Positions 20,303 to 28,959 are shown, counted from the first letter of the stretch. The stretch: DNA of 48,828 nucleotides from Nocardia crassostreae (GCF_001613405.1 NZ_BDCH01000032.1:1-48828); one strand, 5' to 3'. Program-made: numbers and translations. The notes: a model not told the origin generated them from the sequence alone.

Positions 20303-21289
20303 ATGGGTTACGGGAATTGGGACGATACCGCCTACGATGCGGCGCGCACCTTCCGGGCGGCGCGCGGGCTGGACGATTTCGGTTATACGGCCGATATGCG
20401 GTCGGTGCCGTACGACAAGTGGGCCGCGCATCCCGCGCTCGACCCCAAGGGGATGCGGATGCGGGAGTCGAGAGACTCCGACGATCACGGGAATTCGCTG
20501 CCCATCGCGGTGCTGTTCGATGTCACCGGGTCGATGGGCCGGGTGCCGCGCGTCATGCAGGAGAAGCTCGCGAAGCTGCACGGGCTATTGCAGCGCAAAG
20601 GGTATGCGGAGGATCCGCAGATCATGTTCGGCGCCATCGGGGATGCCGACTGTGACCGGGTTCCGTTGCAGGTGGGGCAGTTCGAGTCCGACAACCGGAT
20701 GGACGAGCAGCTGCGCCAGATCCTGCTGGAGGGCGGCGGTGGCGGGCAGAAGTCCGAAAGCTATGAACTGGCCGCGTATTTCATTGCCCGGCATACCGCC
20801 ACCGACGCGTGGGAGAAGCGTGGCCGCAAAGGCCATCTGTTCATCGTCGGCGACGAACTGAACAAGGCGCGGCTGACGCGGCGGCATGTGCGCACTGTCA
20901 TCGGAGACGAAGTGCGGCAGGACATCTCGGTGCCCTCGATCTACCGCGAGCTGGCCGATCGCTGGCATGTGCACTACATCCTGCCCAATCAGTCCAGCTA
21001 CTACAACGATCCCGAGATCGGTGAGCACTGGCGCGGCCTGCTCGGCGAGCGGTTCCTGCGGCTCGACGATCCCGCGGCGGTGTGCGAGCTCATCGCACTG
21101 ACCATCGGCATCAACGAGGACCGGGTGGATCTCGGTGCGGGACTGGCGGATCTGCGCGATATCGGCTCCGTCGCCGAGGCCGACGCGGTCGGCAAAGCGC
21201 TCGCCGTCACCGGTGCGGCGACCGGCCGCAGCACGGGCGCGCTGCCCGCCGCGAGCACCGGCGACGACGACGTCGATTTCGGAAACTAG
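20303..21289 (+). CDS. vWA-like protein with MIDAS-type DxTGS motif
   Basis: The 328-residue soluble protein has a strand (LPIAVLF) followed by D-V-T-G-S-M-G at 73-79. This matches the metal-ion-dependent adhesion site of von Willebrand A domains, with Thr for the first Ser. Later strands (IMFGAIGDAD near 110, HLFIVGDEL near 175, HVHYILPNQ near 220) fit the rest of the fold. Residues 1-60 are charged and probably precede the domain; the C-terminus is low complexity. GAAAGGA precedes the ATG, which lies 5 nt after the J-domain gene stop. vWA proteins usually scaffold metal-dependent complexes, so it may pair with the J/pseudokinase protein. Function is not known. Confidence 0.78.
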   Translation: MGYGNWDDTAYDAARTFRAARGLDDFGYTADMRSVPYDKWAAHPALDPKGMRMRESRDSDDHGNSLPIAVLFDVTGSMGRVPRVMQEKLAKLHGLLQRKGYAEDPQIMFGAIGDADCDRVPLQVGQFESDNRMDEQLRQILLEGGGGGQKSESYELAAYFIARHTATDAWEKRGRKGHLFIVGDELNKARLTRRHVRTVIGDEVRQDISVPSIYRELADRWHVHYILPNQSSYYNDPEIGEHWRGLLGERFLRLDDPAAVCELIALTIGINEDRVDLGAGLADLRDIGSVAEADAVGKALAVTGAATGRSTGALPAASTGDDDVDFGN

Positions 21290-21301
21290 AAGGGGAACGG
21301 C

Positions 21302-22591
21302 ATGTTCGGCGACCGGCACGTGATCGTGGTGGACCTCGGATTCGGCGATGCGGGCAAGGGCGCGACCGTGGACTGGCTGTGCGCACCGCAAGCCCGGCTC
21401 GATGTCGCCGCCGTGGTGCGGTTCAATGGCGGCGCGCAGGCGGCGCACAATGTGGCCGCCGACGGCCGCCACCACACCTTCCGGCAGTTCGGGTCCGGCA
21501 CATTCTCGGGCGTGCCGACCCTGCTGTCGCGGCACATGCTGGTCGAACCCATTGCCCTGGCCGCCGAAGCCCGGGACCTGGCCGCGCTCGGCGTGGCCGA
21601 TCCGCTGTCGCTGCTCTACGTGGACGAACGAGCGCTGCTCACCACGCCCATCCACGGAGCCGCGAACCGTTGCCGGGAGGACGCGAGGGGTGCTTCCCGG
21701 CACGGTTCGTGCGGTATCGGCATCGGCGAGACGGCGCATTACGCCCTGACCAACGACGCTCCCCGGGTCGCCGACTGCCGACTGCCGGATGTGCTGCGGC
21801 GCAAGCTGATCGCGCTCGCCGAGCACTACCGTCCGCTGCTCGCCGGGGGCGCGCACCGCTACGACGCCATCGACGATCTCATCGACCTGTACCGCGAGTT
21901 CGCGCAGGCGGTGGCGATCCTGCCCGGTGATCAGCTGAGGGCCTTCGCGGACAACGGCCGCCTGGTGTTCGAGGGCGCGCAGGGGGCGCTCCTGGACGAA
22001 TGGCGCGGCCTGCACCCGTACACCACCTGGTCCACGGTGGAACCACGCCATGCCCGCGCCATGCTCGCCCGCATCGGCGCGCCCGGCTATGTTCTCGGGG
22101 TGACCCGGGCGTATATGACCCGCCACGGCGCGGGCCCGTTCCCCACCGAGGATGCGGCGCTGTCGATTCCCGAGCGGCACAATGGCACCGGCCGCTATCA
22201 GGGCGAATTCCGCATCGGCCACCTGAATCCGATCCTGCTGCGCTACGCCGTCGACGCCTGCGGAGGCATCGTCGGCCTGGCCGTCAACCACCTCGACGCG
22301 ATCGGCGAAATCCAAACCGCCACCGGCTATCTCACCGCCGAGGGCTATACCGATCGAATCGAATGCGGCGCTTGGCGGGATCTGCTGTACCAGCGGCGGC
22401 TCACCGATCTGCTCACCGGCGCGGCGCCCGTCCTGGCCGACCTGCCCGCCGATGTGCTCGGCTATCTGGAAGCCGAACTCGGGGTGCCGGTGGCGCTCAC
22501 CGCATACGGCCCCGATCGCGCCGACCGGGTGGCCCTCGGGCGCCGACAGGCGGACCCGGATGTTCCGGCCCGCCGTGCGACTACGGCATGA
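21302..22591 (+). CDS. Divergent adenylosuccinate synthetase (PurA)-like enzyme
   Basis: The 429-residue protein shares the PurA fold and length. The P-loop reads GFGDAGKG (13-20), keeping the catalytic Asp16 and Lys19, while the canonical GDEGKGK becomes GDAGKGA. The NGGxxAxH element survives with His49, as do FEGAQG (223-228) and YMTRHGAGPFPTE (271-283). NHLD (329-332) stands where PurA has TKLD. The IMP loop GTTGRGIGP is replaced by GSCGIGIGE, losing the Arg, and the VDHGTYP-type segment is altered. It probably couples aspartate or another amine to a purine-like substrate with GTP, but perhaps not IMP. Housekeeping PurA is presumably elsewhere. GAAGGGGAA precedes the ATG. Confidence 0.8.
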   Translation: MFGDRHVIVVDLGFGDAGKGATVDWLCAPQARLDVAAVVRFNGGAQAAHNVAADGRHHTFRQFGSGTFSGVPTLLSRHMLVEPIALAAEARDLAALGVADPLSLLYVDERALLTTPIHGAANRCREDARGASRHGSCGIGIGETAHYALTNDAPRVADCRLPDVLRRKLIALAEHYRPLLAGGAHRYDAIDDLIDLYREFAQAVAILPGDQLRAFADNGRLVFEGAQGALLDEWRGLHPYTTWSTVEPRHARAMLARIGAPGYVLGVTRAYMTRHGAGPFPTEDAALSIPERHNGTGRYQGEFRIGHLNPILLRYAVDACGGIVGLAVNHLDAIGEIQTATGYLTAEGYTDRIECGAWRDLLYQRRLTDLLTGAAPVLADLPADVLGYLEAELGVPVALTAYGPDRADRVALGRRQADPDVPARRATTA

Positions 22592-23240
22592 TTACCGATT
22601 TGTGGAGCAACAATCGGCGGTATCCATCGATGTGATCGCCCTGCGGTACGGGCGCGACGACGCGACCGTCACCGTGGGTATCGCGCCCCGGCAGTGGGAG
22701 CCGTTCGCCGGTGAGCTGGCCTTGCCCGGCGTGCTGCTGGGGCGGGGCGAGCGGCTCGCGGAGGCCGCCGTGCGGGCGGTGCACACGAAACTCGGTGTGC
22801 CCGAGGAAGCCATTGCGGCGGTGGGGCAGATCGCCACCTTCGACGAGCCCAACCGCGACCCGCGCGGACCGACGCTGTCCATTGCCATGTGGGCGGTGGT
22901 GAGCGACCACGAGAGCGACGAGGCCCGGTGGGCGGCCTTCGACAAGCTGCCCCCACTCGCCTTCGATCACAACCAGATCGTAGCCGCGGGTCAGCTGCGA
23001 CTGGGCGAAATGCTGTGGAAGGACCTGGTTTTCACGCGAGCCCTGACCGGCGAGCAGTTCCCCGCGACCCGCGCGGTCGAACTCACCACCGCGTTGCACG
23101 GCGCCCGCCCCGACCCCGGCAACCTCAACCGCACCCTGGCAGCCCTGCCCGGTCTCGCCCGCACCGGGGAACGAGTCCGGGTCAAGGCCACCGGACGCCC
23201 CGCGGCCATGTGGTCCTTCGATCGGCCTTCACTCACCTGA
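22560..23240 (+). CDS. Nudix/winged-helix transcriptional regulator, NrtR family
   Basis: The 226-residue protein has an N-terminal Nudix fold (about 20-150) and a C-terminal winged helix (about 155-222). The tail LNRTLAALPGL...TGERV...GRPAAMWSF matches the NrtR DNA-binding domain pattern. The Nudix box is degenerate: the REUxEE glutamates are lost (RAVHTKLGV, 72-80), so it is probably a ligand sensor rather than a hydrolase. Known NrtR proteins bind ADP-ribose and repress NAD genes. The ATG at 22560 overlaps the PurA-like gene by 32 nt; GTG 22575 or 22602 are alternatives. The likely target is the operator at 19250-19280. Confidence 0.82.
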   Translation: MFRPAVRLRHDYRFVEQQSAVSIDVIALRYGRDDATVTVGIAPRQWEPFAGELALPGVLLGRGERLAEAAVRAVHTKLGVPEEAIAAVGQIATFDEPNRDPRGPTLSIAMWAVVSDHESDEARWAAFDKLPPLAFDHNQIVAAGQLRLGEMLWKDLVFTRALTGEQFPATRAVELTTALHGARPDPGNLNRTLAALPGLARTGERVRVKATGRPAAMWSFDRPSLT

Positions 23241-23265
23241 ACCATGCTGCCGTGGTTGCGAAAGG

Positions 23266-24864
23266 CTAGGCGGTGCAGTGGGTTCCGCGGGCCGGGACCT
23301 TGCCGTCGTTGAGGTAGCCGAGGATGGCGTCGTCCACGCAGGGCGAGCCCTTACCGAAGGCGATGTGGTCGTCGCGCTCGTTGACGACGAGCACCGCGTC
23401 CGAGAGGTTCGCGGCGACGTTCTCCGCGGCGGCGAGGGTGGTCGCGGCGTCGCCGGTGTTGTTGACGAGCAGGATGGTCGGGGCGCCCGTCGCCTTCAGG
23501 GCGGTGGCCTTCGCCGAGGGCGGCACCGGCCAGAACTCGCACAGGGCGCCCTTGTAGACGCCGTTCACACCGAACAGCGGTGAACTGGCCTGCGCCTGCT
23601 TGGCATCACGCTCCAGACCCGACAGCAGCTGCTCGTCGGACTTGGAGCGGTACTTGGCGGGATCGCCGTTGAGGCAGCTGACCGCCGAGAACGCGTAGGA
23701 GGCGGTGTCGAATTCGCCGGAGGCATTGCGGTGCGTGTACGCGTCGGCGAGGGCGGCCAGTTCGGCGCCATTGCCCGCGAGCGCATCGGCGAGGGCGTGG
23801 TCGAAGACCGTCCAGTCCGCGGTGTCGTAGGTGGCCTGGAACGCGCCCGTCAAGGCCATGTTGGAGCCGAGCACCCGGCCGTCGGGCAGCGTTATGGGAT
23901 TGGCGTCCACGCGCTGCACCAGCTGCTGGAGTTGCGCCATCGCGGCCTCGGGGTCGGTGCCGACCGGGCAGGACGGTTCGGCGGCGCACGAGGACAGGAT
24001 GGTGCGGACCGACAGCTCGTCCTGGGTGAGCTCCTGCGGTTCGGGCTCGAGTCCGGTGTCCTCCGACGGCTCGTCCGAGAGGCCGTCGTTCTCGCCGGGA
24101 TCGTCCACGGAATCGACCACCATGCGGCCGACCCGATCCGGGGAGCGGTCGGCGTAGTACTGGCCGACCCGGGTGCCGTAAGAGAAGCCGATGTAGTTCA
24201 GCTTGTCGTCGCCCAGCGCGGCCCGCATCACGTCCATATCGTGCGGCAGCACCTCGGTGCCGACGAAGCCGAGCAGCTTGCCCGCATTGCGCTGGCAGCC
24301 TTCGCCATAGTTCTTGTGCGCCTGCGCGACTCGCTGCCTGCCCGCCTCATCGGTCGGAGTGAAGTCGGTCGCCAGGTACGCGTCCATCTCGGCATCGCTG
24401 AGGCATTTGATGCCCGCGGTGCGGCCGACGCCGCGCGGATCCCAGCCGATGAGGTCGTAGCGTTCGCGCAAGCGGCCCAGGCCCGGATCGTCGTTCTCCA
24501 GCAGCAGCACCGAATCGAAGCCGGATTCGCCCGGTCCGCCCGGATTGGTGGTCAGCACGCCGAGCCGGGCGGCGGGATTGGTGGCCGCCAGCCGGACCAG
24601 CGGCATCTTGATGGCCGCCGCACCCGGATCGGCATAGTCGATGGGCACGCGCAGGGTGCCGCACTCGGCGTCGGGGCGTTCGGGGCACGGCTGCCAATCG
24701 ATCTGCTGCCCTTGGTATTCGGCGAGACCGGCCAGGGGCGTGGCCTCCGCGCCGTCCGGGGCGTTCTTACCGGATCGATCGGCGGGCTGCTCGGCATTCG
24801 AGCAGCCCGTGAGCAGGAGCGCTACTGCCGCGGTGACGGCCGCGAGTCGGGTTCGGTGGCGCAT
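23266..24864 (-). CDS. Secreted alpha/beta hydrolase lipoprotein, TAP/peptidase S33 type
   Basis: This 532-residue exported hydrolase resembles Streptomyces tripeptidyl-aminopeptidases and mycobacterial secreted TAP-domain proteins. An N-terminal signal peptide ends in the lipobox LLTGC (Cys21), so it is probably membrane-anchored. Motifs: TTNPGGPGESG (oxyanion region), WDPRGVGR, nucleophile elbow GFSYGT, and a late His in NERDDHIAFGKGSPC typical of the TAP C-terminal domain. The start at 24864 has GAGGAA upstream and places the signal sequence correctly; the ATG at 24909 does not. It lies 3' to 3' with the Nudix regulator gene, 25 bp apart. Confidence 0.92.
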   Translation of the reverse strand: MRHRTRLAAVTAAVALLLTGCSNAEQPADRSGKNAPDGAEATPLAGLAEYQGQQIDWQPCPERPDAECGTLRVPIDYADPGAAAIKMPLVRLAATNPAARLGVLTTNPGGPGESGFDSVLLLENDDPGLGRLRERYDLIGWDPRGVGRTAGIKCLSDAEMDAYLATDFTPTDEAGRQRVAQAHKNYGEGCQRNAGKLLGFVGTEVLPHDMDVMRAALGDDKLNYIGFSYGTRVGQYYADRSPDRVGRMVVDSVDDPGENDGLSDEPSEDTGLEPEPQELTQDELSVRTILSSCAAEPSCPVGTDPEAAMAQLQQLVQRVDANPITLPDGRVLGSNMALTGAFQATYDTADWTVFDHALADALAGNGAELAALADAYTHRNASGEFDTASYAFSAVSCLNGDPAKYRSKSDEQLLSGLERDAKQAQASSPLFGVNGVYKGALCEFWPVPPSAKATALKATGAPTILLVNNTGDAATTLAAAENVAANLSDAVLVVNERDDHIAFGKGSPCVDDAILGYLNDGKVPARGTHCTA

Positions 24865-24949
24865 GGTCGATTCCTCGCACCTCTCGATGGAGCGGAATGA
24901 AACCAGCAAATCGTAGCCAGGCGATTATGACTTTTTCGTGAGCCATTCG

Positions 24950-25531
24950 TCAGCGTCGCTGCAATACCGATTCGACCATCTCTCGAATGGAGGCGCGCAA
25001 CCGGTCGGTCTCCCCGGCGCGCACCATGCCCCGGGACAGCTCCGAACCCACCGCGCTGAGCAGCAGACGGCCGACCGGCTCGGCATCGATTTCGGGGCGC
25101 ACCTTGTGCAGCAGCGCGGTGATGTGGGTGTCCCAGGCGCCGTGAAACTCGGCGGTGCGCGGGTGCGGGGGCATGGGAACCGCCTGGTAGGCGGCCATGA
25201 GCTCGACATTGTCGGCCATCATCAGCGTCATCGCGTCGAAGAAGGCGACCAGACGGTCCGCGGCGGAGGCACCGGGCCCCAGCGGGGGCGGGCCTTCAGA
25301 TATGGCGGCCATGAGCGCTTCGGCGGGTTCGGCGAGCAGCGCGTAGAGCAGGTTCGCGCGACTGCCGAAGCGATGGTAGATCGTGCCCTTCCCGACCCCG
25401 GCGGCCGCGGCCACCCGATCCATGCTGAGCGCCTCGGCCCCGTTCTCGACCAGCAGCGTGCGGGTGGCATCCAGGATCGCGCGCCGATTGCGCGCGGCAT
25501 CGGCGCGTTCCTTGGGCTGCTGAGCAGGCAT
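24950..25531 (-). CDS. TetR/AcrR family transcriptional regulator
   Basis: The 193-residue repressor has an N-terminal helix-turn-helix (ILDATRTLLVENGAEALSMD, then RVAAAAGVGKGTIYHRFGSR) and a ligand-binding C-terminal domain. I chose ATG 25531 (MPAQQPKERA) with GAGGAA just before it; the frame extends further to 25585. It is divergent from the zinc-type oxidoreductase at 25616, with two operator-like repeats between them, so it most likely represses that gene and itself. The ligand is unknown. Confidence 0.92.
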   Translation of the reverse strand: MPAQQPKERADAARNRRAILDATRTLLVENGAEALSMDRVAAAAGVGKGTIYHRFGSRANLLYALLAEPAEALMAAISEGPPPLGPGASAADRLVAFFDAMTLMMADNVELMAAYQAVPMPPHPRTAEFHGAWDTHITALLHKVRPEIDAEPVGRLLLSAVGSELSRGMVRAGETDRLRASIREMVESVLQRR

Positions 25532-25553
25532 TTCCTCGGCTTCCGTAGACAAG

Positions 25554-25601
25554 TTGACCGGCGGTCCATATAGTCGTCGAAGCAACTGGACCGTCAGTCA
25601 A
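25554..25601. promoter_or_regulatory. Paired operator for the TetR/oxidoreductase divergent genes
   Basis: Two 15-bp elements face each other: TTGACCGGCGGTCCA (25554-25568) and TGGACCGTCAGTCAA (25587-25601). One is the reverse complement of the other at 13 of 15 positions. The first is itself dyadic (GACCG-g-CGGTC). The pair lies between divergent starts at 25531 and 25616, where a TetR repressor would be expected to bind. Confidence 0.75.
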
Positions 25602-25615
25602 TTTATGGAGTTTCG

Positions 25616-26596
25616 ATGCAGGCAATCGTAATGACCGCCACCGGTGGACCCGAAGTGCTGGCACCGCGGGAAGTGCCCGCGCCGCGCCCGACCGCGGGCC
25701 AGGTGCTGGTACGCACCGAGGCGATTCCGGTGCTGTACCCGGAGACCATGCTGCGCTCGGGCGCGTTTCCGATGCCCGCACCGCTGCCGCTGGTCTTCGG
25801 CACCCAGGCCGCGGGCGTGGTCACCGAGGTCGGCGAGGGCACGGACGCCACTCTGATCGGGCAGCGAGTCATGGTGGCCAGCAATACCTTCGGCACCTAC
25901 GCCGAATGGGTGTGCGTCCCCGCGGAATCCGTCACCACCATCCCGGACGGCCTGTCCGCCATAGACGCGGCAGCGGTGACCATGAGCGCCTCGGTCGCGA
26001 TCCCCCTACTGGAGACGGCCGCGCTCACCGGCACCGAAACCGTGCTGATCCAAGCCGCCGCAACGGGAGTCGGCGGCTACCTCACCCAGCTCGCCGAGGA
26101 ATTCGGCGCGGCCCGAGTCATCGTCACCGCGGGCGGCCCAGCCAAGATGGACCGGGCCCGCGAACTCGGCGCGGACGAAGTACTCGACCACCGCGATCCC
26201 GAATGGCCGCAGCGGCTGCCCGAAATCCTCGGCGGCACAACGCTGGACGTGGTCTTCGACGCCATCGGCGGTGACATCGCCGCCACACTCCTGGACGTGA
26301 TGACCCCACTGCGCGGCCGAATGCTGGGCTACGGCTTGCTGTCCGGATCCTTCGCCCAGGTGACGGCCACGGACCTGACCATGCGCGGCCTCACCTTCAT
26401 CGGCTGCGCCGGTCCGGACTGGCTGGCCGGAGTGGACCGGGCCCGCGGCGCAGCCCTGGAGCGCGCCGCCCGCGGATCACTCACCCCACTCACCGCAACC
26501 GTAATGCCGCTCGCTCGAGCAGCCACCGCGCACCAGCTCGTCGAGGAGCGCACCGCCCTGGGCACGATCGTGCTGCGGCCAGGCCCCACGTCCTGA
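25616..26596 (+). CDS. Zinc-type alcohol dehydrogenase-like / quinone oxidoreductase (MDR family)
   Basis: The 326-residue medium-chain dehydrogenase/reductase has an N-terminal GroES-like domain (PLVFGTQAAGVVTEVG near residue 60). The NADPH-binding Rossmann domain has AATGVGGYLTQLA near 148. The catalytic-zinc Cys is absent, which fits the quinone oxidoreductase/zeta-crystallin subgroup acting on quinones or enones. ATG 25616 has GGAG upstream. It is divergent from and probably repressed by the adjacent TetR protein. Confidence 0.9.
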   Translation: MQAIVMTATGGPEVLAPREVPAPRPTAGQVLVRTEAIPVLYPETMLRSGAFPMPAPLPLVFGTQAAGVVTEVGEGTDATLIGQRVMVASNTFGTYAEWVCVPAESVTTIPDGLSAIDAAAVTMSASVAIPLLETAALTGTETVLIQAAATGVGGYLTQLAEEFGAARVIVTAGGPAKMDRARELGADEVLDHRDPEWPQRLPEILGGTTLDVVFDAIGGDIAATLLDVMTPLRGRMLGYGLLSGSFAQVTATDLTMRGLTFIGCAGPDWLAGVDRARGAALERAARGSLTPLTATVMPLARAATAHQLVEERTALGTIVLRPGPTS

Positions 26597-26720
26597 CAGC
26601 GGCCCGAACCCGCGGCGCGGCAGCGGTCTGCCACCGGAGGTCTACGCTGAGACCGCCGCAGTTCGGACATCCCGGGACGCGGCGGCAGGGCGCCGTTCGA
26701 CAGCAACCGGAGGCGAGATC

Positions 26721-27577
26721 ATGGGTACTGCGAAAACCGTTCTGATCACCGGCACTTCCTCGGGCATCGGCCTTGCCACCGCCGTCGCGGCGGCACGGAT
26801 GGGCTGGCTGACGGTGGCTACCATGCGTGATCCGAGTCGCGCGGACGCGCTGGTAACCGCGGCCAAGGAGGCGGGTGTCGACGATCTGGTGCAGGTCGCG
26901 CGGTTGGATGTCACCGATCCGGGTTCGGTCGGCGACTGTATTGCCGGGGTGGTGGCCGGGCATGGGGGGCTCGATGCGGTGGTCAACAATGCGGGTGCCG
27001 GACGGTGGGGACCATCGAGATCGCGGGGATGGACCCGGTGCGGGCGGCGATGGAGGTCAACTACTTCGGGGTCGTCGAGGTTGCTCGCGCGGCCATGCCG
27101 CACCTGCGGGAATCGCGCGGACGGCTGGTCACCGTGACCAGTGTGGGCGGGGTGATCGGGCAGCCGTTCAACGAGGCGTATTGTGCGGCCAAGTTCGCGG
27201 TCGAGGGGTTCATGGAATCGCTTGCGCCGGTGGCCGCTTCGGTCGGCGTGCGGGTTTCGGTGGTCGAACCGGGTGCGGTGGCAAGCGAATTCGTCGCCGG
27301 TCAGCAGCTCGATATTCCCGCGATGGTCGCGGCGGCCGGGCCGTACGCACCGGCCTTGCGGGCCTATATCGACCGCACGCTGAAGGCGTTCAGCGTGGCG
27401 CAGACTCCAGCGGATGCGGCTGGTTCGATCATTGCGGCGCTCACCGATGAGAATCCGCCGTTCCGGGTCCAAACCACCGAGTGGGCACGCGATTTCGCCG
27501 GAACCAAGCTCGCCGATCTGGACGGTTCGGCGGTGCAGCGGCTCACCAGCGGGTGGGTGGGACTCGCACACCCCTGA
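26721..27577 (+). pseudogene. Short-chain dehydrogenase/reductase, frameshifted
   Basis: Two overlapping frames together encode one SDR of about 285 residues. The first has the cofactor motif GTSSGIG and the NNAG motif. It loses the frame near 27001-27008, in the gacggtgggg stretch just after NNAGAG. The second frame resumes immediately at GTIEIAGMD and contains VTSVGG and the catalytic YCAAK. One missing base in or near the G-run explains this. The normal start is well supported (CCGGAGG, ATG 26721). As read, the product lacks the catalytic Tyr/Lys. Real decay and sequencing error are both possible. Confidence 0.85.
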
Positions 27578-27586
27578 CCGGAACGC

Positions 27587-27844
27587 TCAGCCGGTGATTT
27601 CCCACTCGTAGACGGTGAGTTCGGAGGCGCCGGTGGTGTGGATCGGGTCGGTGCAGACCAATTCGCGTGCGGCATCGAGGTTTTCCGCGAGGATGACGTA
27701 GGCGCCGCCACTGTTGTCGGTGAACTTGCCGGTCTCCACCAGCTGGCCGCGCGAGCGCACGACGTCGAGCCATTCTCGATGTGGCTGTGCCACGGACGAA
27801 TCGAAGCGCGGGGTGCGCATTGCCATCACCAGGTATTTGCGCAC
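27587..27844 (-). CDS. YciI-like (YCII-domain) protein
   Basis: The 85-residue small protein has a YCII/EthD-type ferredoxin-like fold: KYLVMAMRT at the start, HREWLDVVRSRGQLVETGKF in the middle, and YVILAENLDAARELVCTDP followed by a terminal strand VYEWEI. Such proteins may be dimeric enzymes or subunits of unknown role. I start at GTG 27844, with GAGGAG 10 nt upstream. It lies 19 nt downstream of nusB on the same strand and may share its transcript. Confidence 0.8.
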   Translation of the reverse strand: MRKYLVMAMRTPRFDSSVAQPHREWLDVVRSRGQLVETGKFTDNSGGAYVILAENLDAARELVCTDPIHTTGASELTVYEWEITG

Positions 27845-27863
27845 CCTGCGCTTCTCCTCTGTA

Positions 27864-28376
27864 TTACTGCTGCTCGTCGTCGGCCGGGCGCGGGGCCAGG
27901 GTGGCCGCGGCCGCGGCGCGGACCTGCGGCGCCACCTGCACCACCTGGCCGAGCACGCCATTGATGAACGACGGGGAATCGTCGGTGGACAGCGCCTTGG
28001 CCAGCTCCACCGCCTCGTCGACGGCCACCACCGGGGGAACGTCATTGGCGTGGAACAACTCCCACACCGCCACCCGCAGAATCGCGCGGTCCACGGCGGG
28101 CAGCCGGGACAGCGCCCAATCTTGCAGGTAGGACTCGATGGTGCCGTCCACCCGGTCCAGATCGTCGGCGACGCCTTCGACCAGCACGCGGGTGTAGGGG
28201 TTCACCGGGGCCACCGAATCGTCGCGCACGGACAGCGAGACGCGCTCGGCGAGCAGTTCCGCGGGGTCGATATCGCGGGCCTCGGCCTCGAAGAGCAGGT
28301 CCACGGCCCGGCGGCGCGCCTTGTGACGCGCGCCGAGCTTCTTGAAATTCGACTTCTTGTCGGGCTGATCGGCCAC
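27864..28376 (-). CDS. nusB: Transcription antitermination factor NusB
   Basis: NusB works with NusE (S10) at boxA during rRNA antitermination. The 170 residues contain the family signatures ARHKARRRAVDLLFEAE near the N-terminus, VDRAILRVAVWELFH near residue 105 and VVAVDEAVELAKALSTDDSPSFINGVLG near 125-150, which make up the helical NusB fold. The start is taken as GTG 28376 (VADQPDKK); GTG 28382 is equally possible since no clear Shine-Dalgarno is visible. It follows efp by about 20 nt. Confidence 0.95.
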   Translation of the reverse strand: MADQPDKKSNFKKLGARHKARRRAVDLLFEAEARDIDPAELLAERVSLSVRDDSVAPVNPYTRVLVEGVADDLDRVDGTIESYLQDWALSRLPAVDRAILRVAVWELFHANDVPPVVAVDEAVELAKALSTDDSPSFINGVLGQVVQVAPQVRAAAAATLAPRPADDEQQ

Positions 28377-28395
28377 GGTCACGATTATCCGCGCG

Positions 28396-28959
28396 TCAGG
28401 AGTTGACGCGGGAGATGTAGGAGCCGTCGCGAGTGTCGATGCGCAGCTTGTCACCCTGGTTGATGAACAGCGGCACCTGCACCTCGGCGCCGGTCTCCAC
28501 AGTGGCGGGCTTGGTGCCGGCCGAGGAGCGGTCGCCCTGCAGGCCCGGCTCGGTGTGGGTGACGATGACGTCGATGGCGACCGGGAGCTCGACGAACAGC
28601 GCCTCGCCCTCGTGCATGGCGATCTGGACCTGCATGTTCTCCAGCAGGAAGCCCGCGTTCTTGCCCAGGGTGGTCTCGCCCAGGTGGATCTGGTCGTAGG
28701 TCTCGCCATCCATAAAGATGTAGTCCGAGCCGTCGTGGTACAGGTAGGTCATATCGCGACGGTCGACAGTCGCGGTCTCCACCTTCACGCCCGCGTTGAA
28801 GGTCTTGTCGACGACCTTGCCCGAGACGACGTTCTTCAGCTTGGTACGCACGAAGGCGGGACCCTTACCCGGCTTCACGTGCTGGAATTCGACGATCTGC
28901 TGGAGCTGATTGTCGATCTTCAGCACGAGGCCGTTCTTGAAGTCGCTGGTGTCCGCCAC
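28396..28959 (-). CDS. efp: Elongation factor P
   Basis: EF-P binds stalled ribosomes between the P and E sites and relieves stalling at polyproline stretches. The 187 residues contain the three beta-barrel domains, with domain I loop HVKPGKGPAFVRTKLKN around the conserved Lys near residue 32 and a C-terminal GDKLRIDTRDGSYISRV. It sits in the conserved pepQ-efp-nusB block. No modification enzyme gene (epmA or earP) is seen nearby. Confidence 0.97.
   Translation of the reverse strand: MADTSDFKNGLVLKIDNQLQQIVEFQHVKPGKGPAFVRTKLKNVVSGKVVDKTFNAGVKVETATVDRRDMTYLYHDGSDYIFMDGETYDQIHLGETTLGKNAGFLLENMQVQIAMHEGEALFVELPVAIDVIVTHTEPGLQGDRSSAGTKPATVETGAEVQVPLFINQGDKLRIDTRDGSYISRVNS

Noticed and set aside
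26721..27577. Programmed frameshift in the SDR gene
   Set aside because: No slippery heptamer or downstream pseudoknot was evident, and ordinary SDR genes are not frameshifted; a one-base error or mutation is more likely.
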